A stretch of DNA of 64,000 nucleotides, taken from positions 62,001 through 126,000 of the forward strand of contig CAJNYU010003659.1 of NCBI GenBank assembly GCA_905331475.1, read 5' to 3'. This document shows positions 1 to 11,496 of this stretch, piece after piece (position 1 is the stretch's first letter; each line of letters begins with the position of its first letter). Below the pieces are notes generated by a model that had not been told where the DNA came from, ran no database searches, and saw nothing but the letters and a program-made list of their open reading frames with translations. Source of the stretch: Rotaria socialis. Taxonomy: Eukaryota > Rotifera > Eurotatoria > Philodinida > Philodinidae. The translations under genes and the position numbers were made by a program.

Positions 1-3000
1 ACAGAATATCAATAATCCATACATACTAATGACTAGTAGGAAACGGTACCACATTATTCAAAAAATTGGTTGATAAACATCAATATCTATTGGTGTTGAG
101 TTTCGTTCGTTGATTGCCCAAATAAAAGTTGCTCCAGAATTAGTAGTTCCCTTAATGCAATGAAATAAAACTCAAAATATAATCAAATACCTCTTTGAAT
201 AATTAAAATTAGAGATCAATTGAAATATTTCGATAAATAGTTTCCGTTCACTTATCAAAGACAAGAGAGGATACAAGTATTTCTATAACTTTCAAGTAAA
301 CTTAAGATGATAACTAAAAAATTCATGGCACATATTCGGTCGAAAATTGATTGAAGACGGCGTCTACACCCTCTCATATTCTCTCTTTCTTGTCTTATTT
401 TTCTTCTTCATTTTGACGACTGATAATAACAGAGAGGAGGAACTTCTCGTCTCTTATCGCTGTATTTTCTCCTTGGTCGCCTTTCGCTTGCTCTGTTCGT
501 TCGCTTGATAGCCGAGAATTACGTCTATATTGCATTTTGTATATTCTCATCCTATTATTACTAATACAATGTAAAAGAAAATTTTCTCGATTTATGTTTT
601 TTTCTATCATATAAAGATATAATAAACAAATTCAATTTTCATTGTTTTCTCCTAAATATATTGTTTCAATAACCATGCACTGCTTGAGAAGTACTTTATA
701 GTAGATCACACATAATTAGTTTACAAAGACGAAAACAATAGTTTATTTACTTTTTAAACAGATTGCTGATCTTATAATATTCTTCACTTGTGTTATGTAG
801 CTAGATCTCTTGAGATTTCGATATTTACTGCACGACATATAATTATGTTAACTAAAATATGATTTAAAGAAAAAAAGTCAATTTATCTGATTTTTATTTT
901 CAAAAAAAATTCTACTATGAATTTGTTGCATATTCACCATTCAGATGCTAAAAAATATTTTTATTCATTACTTAAATCGAAGTGGTTTTTCCTGTATTTA
1001 TATCAAAGAGATGGTTAAAACGCAGTAGTTCTTAGATCACTCATCATAATTAGAATAAAAAATGTCCTTGAAGCGAGAAATTATAGAGTTAGCTTCAATA
1101 GTTTCTTTATAGATCTTTATTTGAGTTGTATAAAAAAAGATCATAACACTGTGGGATAAAATCTACTACCAGTCTTTGATCATCGGAGTTTGTTGTAATA
1201 TATAAGAAGATCTTTTGTTTGTTCTCATATGATTCTTTCAGTAGCTTTTACTATTCATGTCTTATTATGTTTTCAGAGTTGTGTTCTTTTATCTCAATAT
1301 ATTCATACGCTGATTGATGTGATATTGTTTTTTTCGTATCTTTTTTAAAGATTATTTCATGTAGAAAGCTACTCAACAATATGATACTAGAGATAAAAAC
1401 AGATTGCCTTGTATTACGTAGCAATCCTATAAACGTTGATGAGAGGGATACTTGAAGTTTTTCTTTTAACTCTTACATCTTAATTTTAATGATATGTTTA
1501 TCTTTGAAGTTTTCTGACATTGTGTAAACAAGTTACACATGAAGCCTAGCTATAAATCTTTACAGACAAGATTAAGAATTTAATGTTTTGCTTTTTTTAC
1601 TTAAAAGTCACTTCGTAGAATTTTCTCTGTTATTATGAGTATATATATATATTTTAATTAGAAAAAAAATCCACAAGTACAGGGTGTTCTTACTGTCGTT
1701 AAATCTTCATAAAATAAGTTTTACTTTATTTAAGAAGATTAGTCTATTTTCAAATAGTATTTATTCTTATTGGAAAAACTTTTCCGTTCTTCTTTTTTGT
1801 TTTATTGAGATCATATTAAAATTTTAGTGACAAATGCTTGACAAGAAAAAAATAACGTAAACTTACAAGAATAAGATGACGTATGATTGATGATGAATTT
1901 CTAACATTCAACATCACTTTTCAAACAAAAACAATTGAATCTAAACAAATAGAAAAAAAAACATTATAATCAGAGCAAATAACATTCTTTGTCTTTTCAA
2001 TAGTACAATCTCATGTAATTTTTATAAGAAATAAGTAATACATTGCAATCCTTATTATCATATGCTAAGAGAAAAAAAGATCTGTCGTTTTTATATTATC
2101 ATATTTACAATTAAACTACTTGGATGATCGTTCAATGAGCTAACATATATTATCATCATATTATGTAAGGTCCTGAAATATATGTCAAAAACAAGTCTTT
2201 TTTTTTATATTTCTCCTCTGTATTTGATCAAAAGAAAGCAAATATTATTTTTAGACATATTAACCTTAGAAAAGCTTCATGAAATGATAATGATTTGATT
2301 TAATAATGTAATTTTCACTAGATAATTCTCCATATACAATATAATGAGTGATTAGACTGTGTCCTAGGTTAAAACAAGAAAAATATTCATTAGAAAGTAA
2401 ACCATCTTATATCTGTAGCTGTGTTATGAAGCAATAATATTATTTCTATCACAAATGAGAGACTAGAGTAAACTCAATTATTTTTATTAATACATTTGTC
2501 TTTATTTTTTTCACATATTCTTTTTCTTTCTTTCTAATTAAACATCACTATCAAACAACCATGAATAATAAATATCTTAATCTTAATTAAAAGAAAATAT
2601 TATATTACTCCGAAAGAAAAATAAGTACGGCATGCAAGTCTTGATATCTATTTCTTTTCGACATACTTTGATACATATCTTTATATGTATACAGGTATCA
2701 AATGCCATTTGACGAATGCGATAAAAAGCAATAGAAATAATTCAAGTTTCATTTGAAAACAAAGAGACTAAAAATGTGAAGAATATAAGTAACAACTTGC
2801 CGCAATAAATTATGTCTGTTATTTTATGAATAGACGAAAGTGTTCTATTAGGTTTAAACTTCCGGTATTTATGAAATAGATAACGAGCAGTATGAAAAAC
2901 CATGCGTAGATAAAAATTCTTGTTTTTATTCTTTTTCGTGTAAAAAATAGCGATCAGATGAGATATTCAGCTCTAAGAAATCTAGAAAAAGTAAGAAAGT

Positions 3001-3144
3001 GCATTTTGTGAAATATGAATTTGAGTGCTTATTCTAATAAATCTTAGAGCACATGTTTTACTATGGTAGTAGTTGCTGGGATTTTCCGTTTTTTATAAAA
3101 TTTGAATGGAACTTTTCTATAGAATCCTAATTATGTGAAATAAA
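1..3144. other. Gene-poor AT-rich region
   Basis: No reading frame here looks like a real exon. All are short, rich in Phe, Ile, Lys and Asn, and lack plausible paired splice sites or family motifs. There are short AT tracts and homopolymer runs but no clear tandem array. An upstream part of the truncated P5B ATPase was looked for here (phosphorylation-site DKTGT motif, actuator TGE motif) and not found. Confidence 0.6.
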
Positions 3145-3152
3145 TTCCATAT

Positions 3153-3558
3153 CCGAGGCCAAAACAGACCGCGTCTTTGAAGCCTGTGGGCCTGTCAGCG
3201 TCTTTGAAGCTAATACAATAATGATGAGAGACTAGAAACTAGAGGTAAATACAGAGCGCCGAGTATATTTCTATACCTGGAGGTAACCGATTTGTCATAG
3301 GCACAGATCACGAATTTCTGAGCAGTGAAACTGGTAGGCTCAGCCAGGCCAACAGGTCAAAAATTGCTTGAACCTCTGATAAGTACTGGTCCGAAATTCG
3401 TGGTCTATGCCTATGACAGATCGATTACCTCCAGGTATAGAAATACACTCGGTGCTCTGTATATACCTCTAGTTTCTAATCTCTTATCATTATTGTATTA
3501 GCTTCAAAAACGTTGACAGATCCACAGGTCTCACAGACGCGGCCTGTTTTGGTCTCAG
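3153..3558. mobile_element. Foldback MITE with 8-bp target-site duplication
   Basis: The 406-bp block is flanked by direct copies of TTCCATAT (3145-3152 and 3559-3566), a perfect 8-bp target-site duplication. The left end reads CCGAGGCCAAAAC and the reverse complement of the right end reads CTGAGACCAAAAC. Similarity between the arms continues inward for roughly 170 bp per side, including a segment with ACCTGGAGGTAA on the left and TTACCTCCAGGT on the right, and leaves a small central loop. There is no coding potential. An 8-bp duplication is typical of hAT and P elements, but the terminal bases are not a classic hAT end, so the superfamily is left open. Confidence 0.85.
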
Positions 3559-3566
3559 TTCCATAT

Positions 3567-4388
3567 GGTTCCTCAGTGTATACAGAGTGTAAGTGTAGAT
3601 GTAAATATAGGTATTAGAGATATGACGAGCGCAGGTGTGTTGAAATATAATAATAATTTATAAATCCTAGTAAATCCTCAATAAATGAATAAATCCTTTA
3701 GAAAAATTAATCTCGGTAGTTCCCTATAGCTTCATAGATATGGTTCGAACTATAGGATATTTCAATCTACATATTTAATATAGCATACGAATGAAGCATT
3801 ATGTCTATGCAGAAGAGTTATGAGAAATTTATTAAATTTAATGGAAATACATATCTTACATCATTATTCGTATTTCTTCTATAAGATATGAGACACTTTC
3901 AACTAAAGAAAAAGATAGATTTAGATAGTTATTTGAATTATATAACAAAGAAATGATTGAACATAAATAATAGTTCTGTAAAAAAAAAGAAAGATTGAAA
4001 TACTCTATTCAATACAATATGCTGATTTATACGCTGTTTACAACAATAATTACAAGAAAGTTTCTTTGTAACTGATGTGGACTCGTTCATTCTATTCTTG
4101 GCACGTTGTATAGATTATCTTATGTTATCATATTTCTTTCTATTTTATTTTTTTCTCCCATGTCATGCCAATGTGAACACAAAGAAACTTCCGTTTGCTC
4201 TATCCATTGAATTAGAATCACTATACTATCGATCATTTGTATACAAATATATTAATTCTTTTGATTTAAATTTCTCGATTGAATATTTGGACACGATTAG
4301 CTAGTAATCATAGAGAATAATTTTTAAATAATAGAAAGATTCTCCTTACATAACAAAAACTTTTGTCATCATATTATCGTACTTCTAG
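3567..4388. other. Region upstream of the truncated ATPase, no exon recognised
   Basis: This stretch precedes the first recognisable P5B ATPase exon. An open frame at 4077-4304 encodes a hydrophobic, low-complexity peptide without the DQK-type sequence expected just upstream of the GDGxND hinge, so it is not accepted as an exon. A splice acceptor ends at 4388. Confidence 0.5.
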
Positions 4389-6676
4389 GTATTATGTTTC
4401 GATGTGTGGTGATGGTGCTAATGATGTTGGAGCATTAAAAGCAGCTCATGCTGGGATATCACTGTCAACAGCCGATGCTTCCGTGGCCAGTCCATTTACA
4501 TCAAGAACTCCTACTATTGAATGTGTTCCTACCATTATTCGGTAAGGATACTTTGTATCTTTTAGATGCATTGTTTAGTCAGAAAACAAACCAATCTATT
4601 CAATTATCATAAAATGTTTTACTGTAGAGTGAAACGCATTAAACTTAGTAAAACACCAATTTTTTAATGTAGAATTCTTTTTAGCTCGCAGAAAAATGAG
4701 ATTTTCTTAAAATTTACTTCAAGTTCTTTCTTGACAAAAATAGACTATTTAAAAATACGCTTCATATCACATAAAAACATGCTTGAAGTTTTCATAATTT
4801 GAAGATTGTTAATGAAGCATTCATCTTTTTCTTTTTCTTTTTCTTCTAGCGAAGGACGCGCCGGTAAAAATTAAATATTATTTTTAATAATTTCACATTA
4901 ATAATTGAATTACTGTAGCTTTAATTACTTCGTTTGGTGTCGTTAAATATATGGTGGCCTATAGTCTAACACAATTTTTGACAGTTATTATGCTGTACAC
5001 GGTAATTCATCATTTAAGAATATTAGTTAAATAGATATATTTTTGTTTCTTTTATAAATAAGATTGGAAATAATTTAAGCGACTATGAATTTTTGTTTAT
5101 CGATTTGGGTCTTATTACATTACTAGTATTGCTTTGTAAATGATAATAATAATAAAGACAATAGATTGGAGTTGCTTTTGTTTTTGTTTTTGTTTTATAT
5201 TAGTTAGCCAAACAAGTTCCTATCCTTATTTGGACCCAAAACCACCTCGAACAAAATTAATTTCTTGGTAAAAATTCTTCGTTCTTTTTGCTTATTTTTA
5301 TTTAAAACTTGATTCTAATTCTTTTGTTCTTCTACTATATAAGGCGACCACTTACATCACTTCTTGGTCATCTAGGTATTTGTGCTGCTTTTCAAGCATT
5401 TATTTTTGAATATGTAAAACAGCAACCATGGTAAATATATATATACTATTGATTCATATTTACAAAAAAATATCTTCTTTAGGTACGAACCATTTGAATT
5501 TAACACAGAAAAAATTTACATATCACATATCAATACAGCTGTTTTTCTTCAATCAACATTTCAATATGTTTGGGAATCCATTGTATTTTCACGTGGTGAA
5601 CCCTATCGACGATCAATATTTTCTAACTGTATGTTTTTATAGCATAAAATTATTTTTTAAAATTATTTTTCTATTTAAGGGCTTTTTCTTATATCCATTG
5701 TACTTACATTTGGATTTAACTGTTTTCTTCTGTTCATACCAATCAAATCAATATACACATTTTTGCAGGTTTGAATTACTCCTTTATATATATATATATA
5801 TATGGAGATTTCAAATACGAATTTTAATATTGTGAGATACATTAGTCGTTAGATAAAATTCAAATGATTTAGAATAGGATAAAAGATATGAAGATAAGCA
5901 AAGGTTTTTTTCACTATTTCTAGTGTTAGAAGAATCTTATATTAAACTCAGTGAATGATTCGTTAAAGACAAGTTCCCTATTATGACAACAGAAATTCAT
6001 TATAAAAGATTTAGGAATTTTTTTTCTATGAGAAAAAATGTGAAATATAAATGCTAAGATAGTTGTTAGCTCATTGTGTGATCTAAACTCCATATATATA
6101 ATAGTGCATGAAAACAAAAATGTGAATATCTTAACAGATGTCAGCATTTTCAAGATGACTTTACATGATATTCCATATTTAATTAACTTAAACAAGTTAG
6201 AAAATCTATGGAAATAAAAATAAACATAATTATTCTATTCTTTTTCTTTTGTTTGTTGATCTGAAGATGTTCTTTTTGTTTCATAGCTACGTACTATCCC
6301 GGATATAAAATTTAAATTGATTATTCTTGGTCTTGCAATATTGAATTTTGTGATTATGTTTATGTTTGAAGTAAGCCTATTGATTTCTAATAAATATGTA
6401 CGCTTTATCTACGCTACGTGTATTTGATTATGAATATAGGAATATGTTATTGAAAACGATAGTATTAGTTTTAAACGTTCACCATTGTCGTCAACATCAA
6501 GAAATACACAATCACAATCAGGAAGACACCACTTGCATATTGAAAATATTCTTCGACTAACACCTGATTGGCCACCTATAATTGCCACACCTTCTGAAGA
6601 AGAAAAATCTCCTGAACATGTATTGGTCGATGAAACTAAACGAAACAATCAAATAACAACCACTGAATATTTTTGA
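4389..6676 (+). CDS. P5B-type cation-transporting ATPase (ATP13A-like), C-terminal part only
   Basis: Ten exons join in phase: 4389-4541, 4850-4863, 4919-5001, 5063-5135, 5204-5267, 5344-5430, 5483-5628, 5680-5768, 6287-6370 and 6440-6676. They give about 340 residues. The peptide opens with [20 protein letters not shown], the hinge of P-type ATPases in its P5B form, followed by the conserved SPFTS and [12 protein letters not shown] segments. Six hydrophobic helices (M5-M10) and a polar Ser/Thr-rich cytoplasmic tail follow. ATP13A2/3 proteins move polyamines across endolysosomal membranes. The actuator domain, the DKTGT phosphorylation site and the nucleotide-binding domain are absent upstream, although a splice acceptor precedes the first exon. 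The frame is intact to TGA. It could be a 5'-truncated duplicate, a gene whose front end lies beyond a very long intron, or an assembly break. Confidence 0.85.
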
Positions 6677-6901
6677 ACATAGTTATTAAAATTAACTGTT
6701 CTCGATGATTTTTTTTAATATCTGCTGTTTTTGTTCATTTTCATCATGTTTTGTTATGATAAAAAGAGAATAAAAAAGGCTTTGCTTCCATTTTTTACTA
6801 TGAAAAATTCACTTGTTTTGTTTTACTGCACTTAATAAAAAAAATGACAACATATTTATTTTATTTACAGAATTTTCCGCTTTTTCTTTTGTTGTATTTA
6901 A

Positions 6902-9243
6902 ATGTATCGAAATAATAGTAATGGAAATCAAGTATTACGACGTTTTGTTCAACAAGCTGAATCCTATAATCGTTGTATGTTTCCAAATAATGAATCAATA
7001 TCAATAAATAAACAATCGAAAACTATTGATAATCATATTACAGAGCAAATTCTTTTTTGTCAAAATGGAATTGATAATGTAAACATTTCATCCGAAAATT
7101 CGAAGTCAGCATTTGTAAGTGTGTTTAGTTCTGCTTGGAAATAACATTTTCAATCATTCTACAAGCAGTTTAATAGAAATAATTTTTTAAATATGTTTAT
7201 AAATCACTGACAAATCTATAATTTTGAGGAAGTTTAAAAAACGGAAAACCCATCTGTAGCCGTTGATTTATATAAAAAAATTCAATAATTTGAAATTATT
7301 CAGGAAAGTTTTATTCAAATTTTATGAATATCGATTAAGTTTTTTTCTTAGCACATTATTCATAGAAATTTAATGAAAAAGAATTCATATTTCAGAAAGA
7401 TTAAATCTTCTATATAATATTAGCAAATAATGCCGAACAGCGAAACACTATCTATTCTACTATCGATCTTTATATTTAGTTAACAGTTTTCAAGACCTAA
7501 TCTAAACTAAAACCGAAAATCAGAGAACTAGTAAATTCATAGATTCAAATCGTTTCATATGAATCTTCGATGACTAGCCTCTTGCTTTTTCCATTAAATA
7601 AGAACTGTTTAAATCACATTTATTAAATTGTTTTTCCTAATAATTTCTGTTTAGACAAAACCATTCAATAAAAACTCTTATTCGTTAACAAATGAAACTT
7701 TAATGGTTGATATTACTTCGAATGGATATAAATATGAAACATCATCATTAAAATTAAATGTTATTCAACAATGTTGTATTATTTCAATAATTTCACCATT
7801 TGCATTTACAATTCAATTAACAAAAGATTTAATTGAATCTGATTCGTTTTTTAAAACTATGAAGTAAATTTTTATTCATTGCTCATTTTAATTTTTGTTT
7901 CCGTTCAATTTAATTTAATATTATTTAGTGATTATTACAATTCCATCGAGGATCTCTATGTATCAACTGAATATTTACGCAAAAATCTTCTTTGTGTTAC
8001 GTGGGATGAAACAGTATCGACGTGGAATCGTTCTCAAATAATGGAATATGATTTAATAGATGATACTGTAAATGTCTTTTATGTTGACTTAAACTCTTGG
8101 GAAGAACATGTTCCACGTTCACGTGTACGTTTTATATTAACAAAATATTCTTCACGACCAGTTTATTTGTTAACATGTCGTCTAGCATCAATAGCTCCAT
8201 TGAACAATAATAACCAATGGAATGATGTTGCATCAAAAACTTTTCAGAATGTTGTTCATAATTGTCAATGTGATGTTGAACCGTTGTATAAAGGACGTGA
8301 TAATACATTTTATGTTAATTTATTTGCATCACATGATGAAGCTTATGTTTGCATTAATGATTTTTTAATACATTGCAACATGGCCAAACCGTTTGATGAC
8401 ATTACAAACGAAAAAACCCAAGTAAGAATTAGCTAAAAATGCAAATTATTTTATGTATTAGTTTTCATGAATAAGATTTATATGTTGGATGATAATGGTC
8501 AACCAATGCATTCAATGATTGCACTTTATTGGAAAGCTGGCGAGTATGTTTTCAATGTGTGAAAAGCAGCGTTTGTGTTTTTTAAGGTAACTTTGATTTT
8601 TATTGAAGAACTATGCGTGAAGCAGAAAGTTGTGTTAAAAAACAAGACGGTGATTATCGATCATCAGAATCTATTGAATTATTTTCAACAAAATATACAT
8701 CTATAATTAAAGTCGTGATGATTAATGAGTATGATAAATTCATTTTTGCACGATATAACTCTTATATAATGTTACCATCGTTTACTATTTCGAATATACT
8801 TCATGGAATTAATGAAGAACAAATTAAAAATCTTGTAAATTCAGTTGTTCTTTCATGCATTGAAATTTCACTAAGAATTCTTCTTATTTTTTGTTTCTCA
8901 GGCAAATAAATTTGGTTTTAAACCAATAGTTATTGATTCTTTATCACATCCATTACTATGTTCACAATTAACTAATTTAATATCTTCGACTTTAACAGGA
9001 ACGAGAATTAGTTTATATTCTATTGATTGTGTTAGAAAAATTTTTCAATTGTCTCACTATACACAAGCCAATGTTTACAATTTATTAGACCGAGCACGAC
9101 TAGCCGAAGCCAGCGATGATGTTACTTTTTGGGATAAACCTTACGAGGTATAGAAACATTATTTATTATACTGTATTTGTGTTGTTGTTTAGAGTGCGGC
9201 AATGCAATTAATAAATGAATCTAACATGTACAATAAGACGTAA
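6902..9243 (+). CDS. Tudor-domain protein
   Basis: Seven exons (6902-7114, 7655-7863, 7929-8421, 8476-8543, 8609-8834, 8902-9147, 9193-9243) join in phase to 501 residues. The ATG follows an in-frame TAA directly and lies in an exon that starts after an acceptor near 6870, so the 5' leader is probably spliced. Exon 3 carries a Tudor fold core: LLCVTWDETVSTWNRSQIME, then VNVFYVDLNSWEEHVPRSRV, matching the aromatic-cage and YVDxG-like strand pattern of TDRD proteins. Tudor domains bind methyl-arginine, usually on Piwi proteins in germline granules. The C-terminal third (exons 5-7) is unassigned. I cannot place it in one TDRD subfamily. Intron 1 is about 540 bp; the others are short. Confidence 0.75.
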
Positions 9244-10668
9244 ATATTAAAGGATTTTTATTTTAGAACAGAACTTACTTCTGTATAGTCGTTATGAGAT
9301 TAATTTATGTACTATGTGATTGTATTGAATAGTTTTTTTAAACAGAAAAATTGAAGATATCCAACGAAGATTTTATTCATAACATGATCTACATAGACAT
9401 TTTTTAACACCAAATTTCTGCTCATAGCACTCTGAAAAGAAAAAATGTATAACACAGATACATTTCCATAAAAGATAATACAGTGCCGATAGTTAATTCT
9501 AAAATTAATTTCGTTGAATGTTCGGCTAAGAGTAGAACAATATATATATATATATATATATAGGACACCTACCGTCATGTTCAGTGCTTGAATATACACG
9601 CATGAAGGAAAAGAAGGTCTTATAGTTAATACACTTCTATAGGTCAGGATAGACCTTCGTAGATTTATGTACCTACGAAACCTAGATATTTTTAGTCGAC
9701 TCTCCAATATAATAAATTCTACGTATGTAAAAGTAGATAATATAGAAATTTCGAATTATATCGTATTCTATTAGTTTTATATACTTACTATTGTCAGATA
9801 AATGAAATTCATTAGTGTGATTAAGAGAAAGATTTCCTATATATTCATATTATTGGTAGTGAATAAAATATTAGCTTATTAAAATCATAGGAACTATTAT
9901 TATTCATGAAATCCACATCGCCATCAAGTTAGCCGATGATAGAAGAAGGTGACGAAGAAAATTAGTGCTTAGTGTGAGCGACATGGTTGTAAAAATGTCA
10001 AAATTAATTATTTTGTCTGTGTTAAAAATGAATTTACTAAAATCATTTGAGAATAATCATCAACATGTGATTTTTATATTTCTAAAAACTTACGATTTTA
10101 TTTCGTATTCCTTCAGAAAATATTTTCCTAGAATCATGTATCAAAAGGATCAGGTTTCCTATTTATTTCCGATATCAGATCGAAATTTCAAGAATTTCTC
10201 TTTAGATAAAAGAAAAGACAAATAATAACTCATTTTTTTCTGCATATCATTCTAGAACTTCTACATTCAATCAAATATGATATTGATATTAATCAACACT
10301 AGAATATATATTTAATTCTGTTATTTCATACATGTTCGAAATTTGATCTTAAGATGAAAAAGGAAAACTTAGTAGCTATGTGAAAATATTTTTGATATCT
10401 ATTTCCTTTTTCACGTAATGATAGTAAATGTTAGATATCTTTTGTTACTTTTTCTCTATTCAATCTAATGAATCCTTTTGTGTTTTTCTGTTTTGTTTCT
10501 TGTATTACTTGTTCAAAACAACCTGTATATACACATATATGTGTGATGTCTTTTTTTCGTTGTAAAAACTACGTTATGAAATCATTATTTTAAATTAAAA
10601 AAATAGTGAAATTTGTGTGCTATAAAAAATAAAACTTTGTTATCGTTTTCTGCTTCTTTTTCTTTCAG
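9244..10668. other. Intergenic, with a (TA)n microsatellite
   Basis: No supported exon was found. A (TA)n run lies at about 9540-9562. The open frames at 9312-9707 and 9965-10225 are low-complexity translations of AT-rich DNA without recognisable motifs. An acceptor (TTTCAG) ends near 10668, just before the next gene, and suggests that the next gene has a spliced 5' leader starting somewhere in this interval. Confidence 0.5.
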
Positions 10669-10698
10669 ATCTATGATTGAACTCTTTTACATTATAAT

Positions 10699-11367
10699 AT
10701 GCTGTCAAACAAACGTTCTTATTCAAATCCAATCTACGACATCATCGATGAATCCAATTCATCAATTAATCAACCATTAATGATTGATATTGAACCAATT
10801 AGTTCTTATACATGTACAAATACAAATCATATACCTCGTCTACTTTTAGCTGATTGTTTAACTAGTCCTCCATCAAATAATCATCATAATTATGTCAATC
10901 AAAGAATTGATGAAGAACAAAATGAAGAAAATCTTAATCCATTATATGCGAAACCAAGAAAACGATGTGTAACATTGCGCGATGAACCTATTCTTATTCC
11001 AACAAAGACAAGTCGCTTTTCAATGGTAAAAAAATTGAAGCAAAAAAGAACAACAAGATGTTACGTGATTTTATTTTTTGCTTTTTAGAAATCAATAAAA
11101 CCTGAACGAGCTCAACTAGTTAGCACAACGTTACCAGCTGCCACCGTACTTTCATCGATTGAATCATCAGATGAAATCGATCAATTTATTGCACGTGAAA
11201 ATGAACGTGTTGAACGAGTTAAACTACGGAGACGACATCGTAGAACAACAATGATCATTAAACAGACAGAAAAATCTCTATCAGCATTCAGCAATCCAAA
11301 TTATGTAGAAATTCCAGTATTAGATAATAATCAAGAGAAAAAATTATCAAAATCTATTCTTGTTTAG
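10699..11367 (+). CDS. Small protein with three NPxY motifs, function unknown
   Basis: Two exons (10699-11025, 11089-11367) separated by a 63-bp GT-AG intron give 201 residues. The ATG is preceded in frame by TGA, and the exon begins after an acceptor. I do not recognise the family. Three NPxY tetrapeptides stand out: NPIY near residue 10, NPLY near residue 80 and NPNY near residue 178, two of them within SNPxY. In known proteins NPxY binds PTB domains or clathrin adaptors, often in receptor tails. No signal peptide or membrane helix is visible. A basic, Arg-rich stretch (about residues 153-161) lies between the last two motifs. It could be a cytosolic adaptor or the tail of a receptor whose ectodomain exons are missing. 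A (TA)n run lies just past the stop. Confidence 0.65.
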
Positions 11368-11496
11368 TCAGATAAAGTCATCAATATATATATATATATA
11401 TATATTTATTTATTTTTCTCTTTTCTATTTTGTTATTTGTACATTAAATAAAAACCACAAATAAGCAAAGCAATAGTTATTTTATTTACAAAAGTT

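Noticed and set aside
395-610. Minus-strand 71-residue open frame in the gene-poor left end
   Set aside because: It is Arg/Asn-rich, has no recognisable domain, and shows no splice context or neighbouring exons.
3725-3765. GGTTCGAAC string suggestive of a tRNA T-loop
   Set aside because: No matching acceptor, D or anticodon stems were found around it.
4077-4304. Open frame just upstream of the ATPase fragment, considered as its missing exon
   Set aside because: The translation is hydrophobic low complexity, lacks the conserved sequence before the GDGxND hinge, and ends in a stop before the acceptor.
9965-10225. 86-residue frame considered as a small gene
   Set aside because: No domain or splice support was found. 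The composition matches random AT-rich translation.
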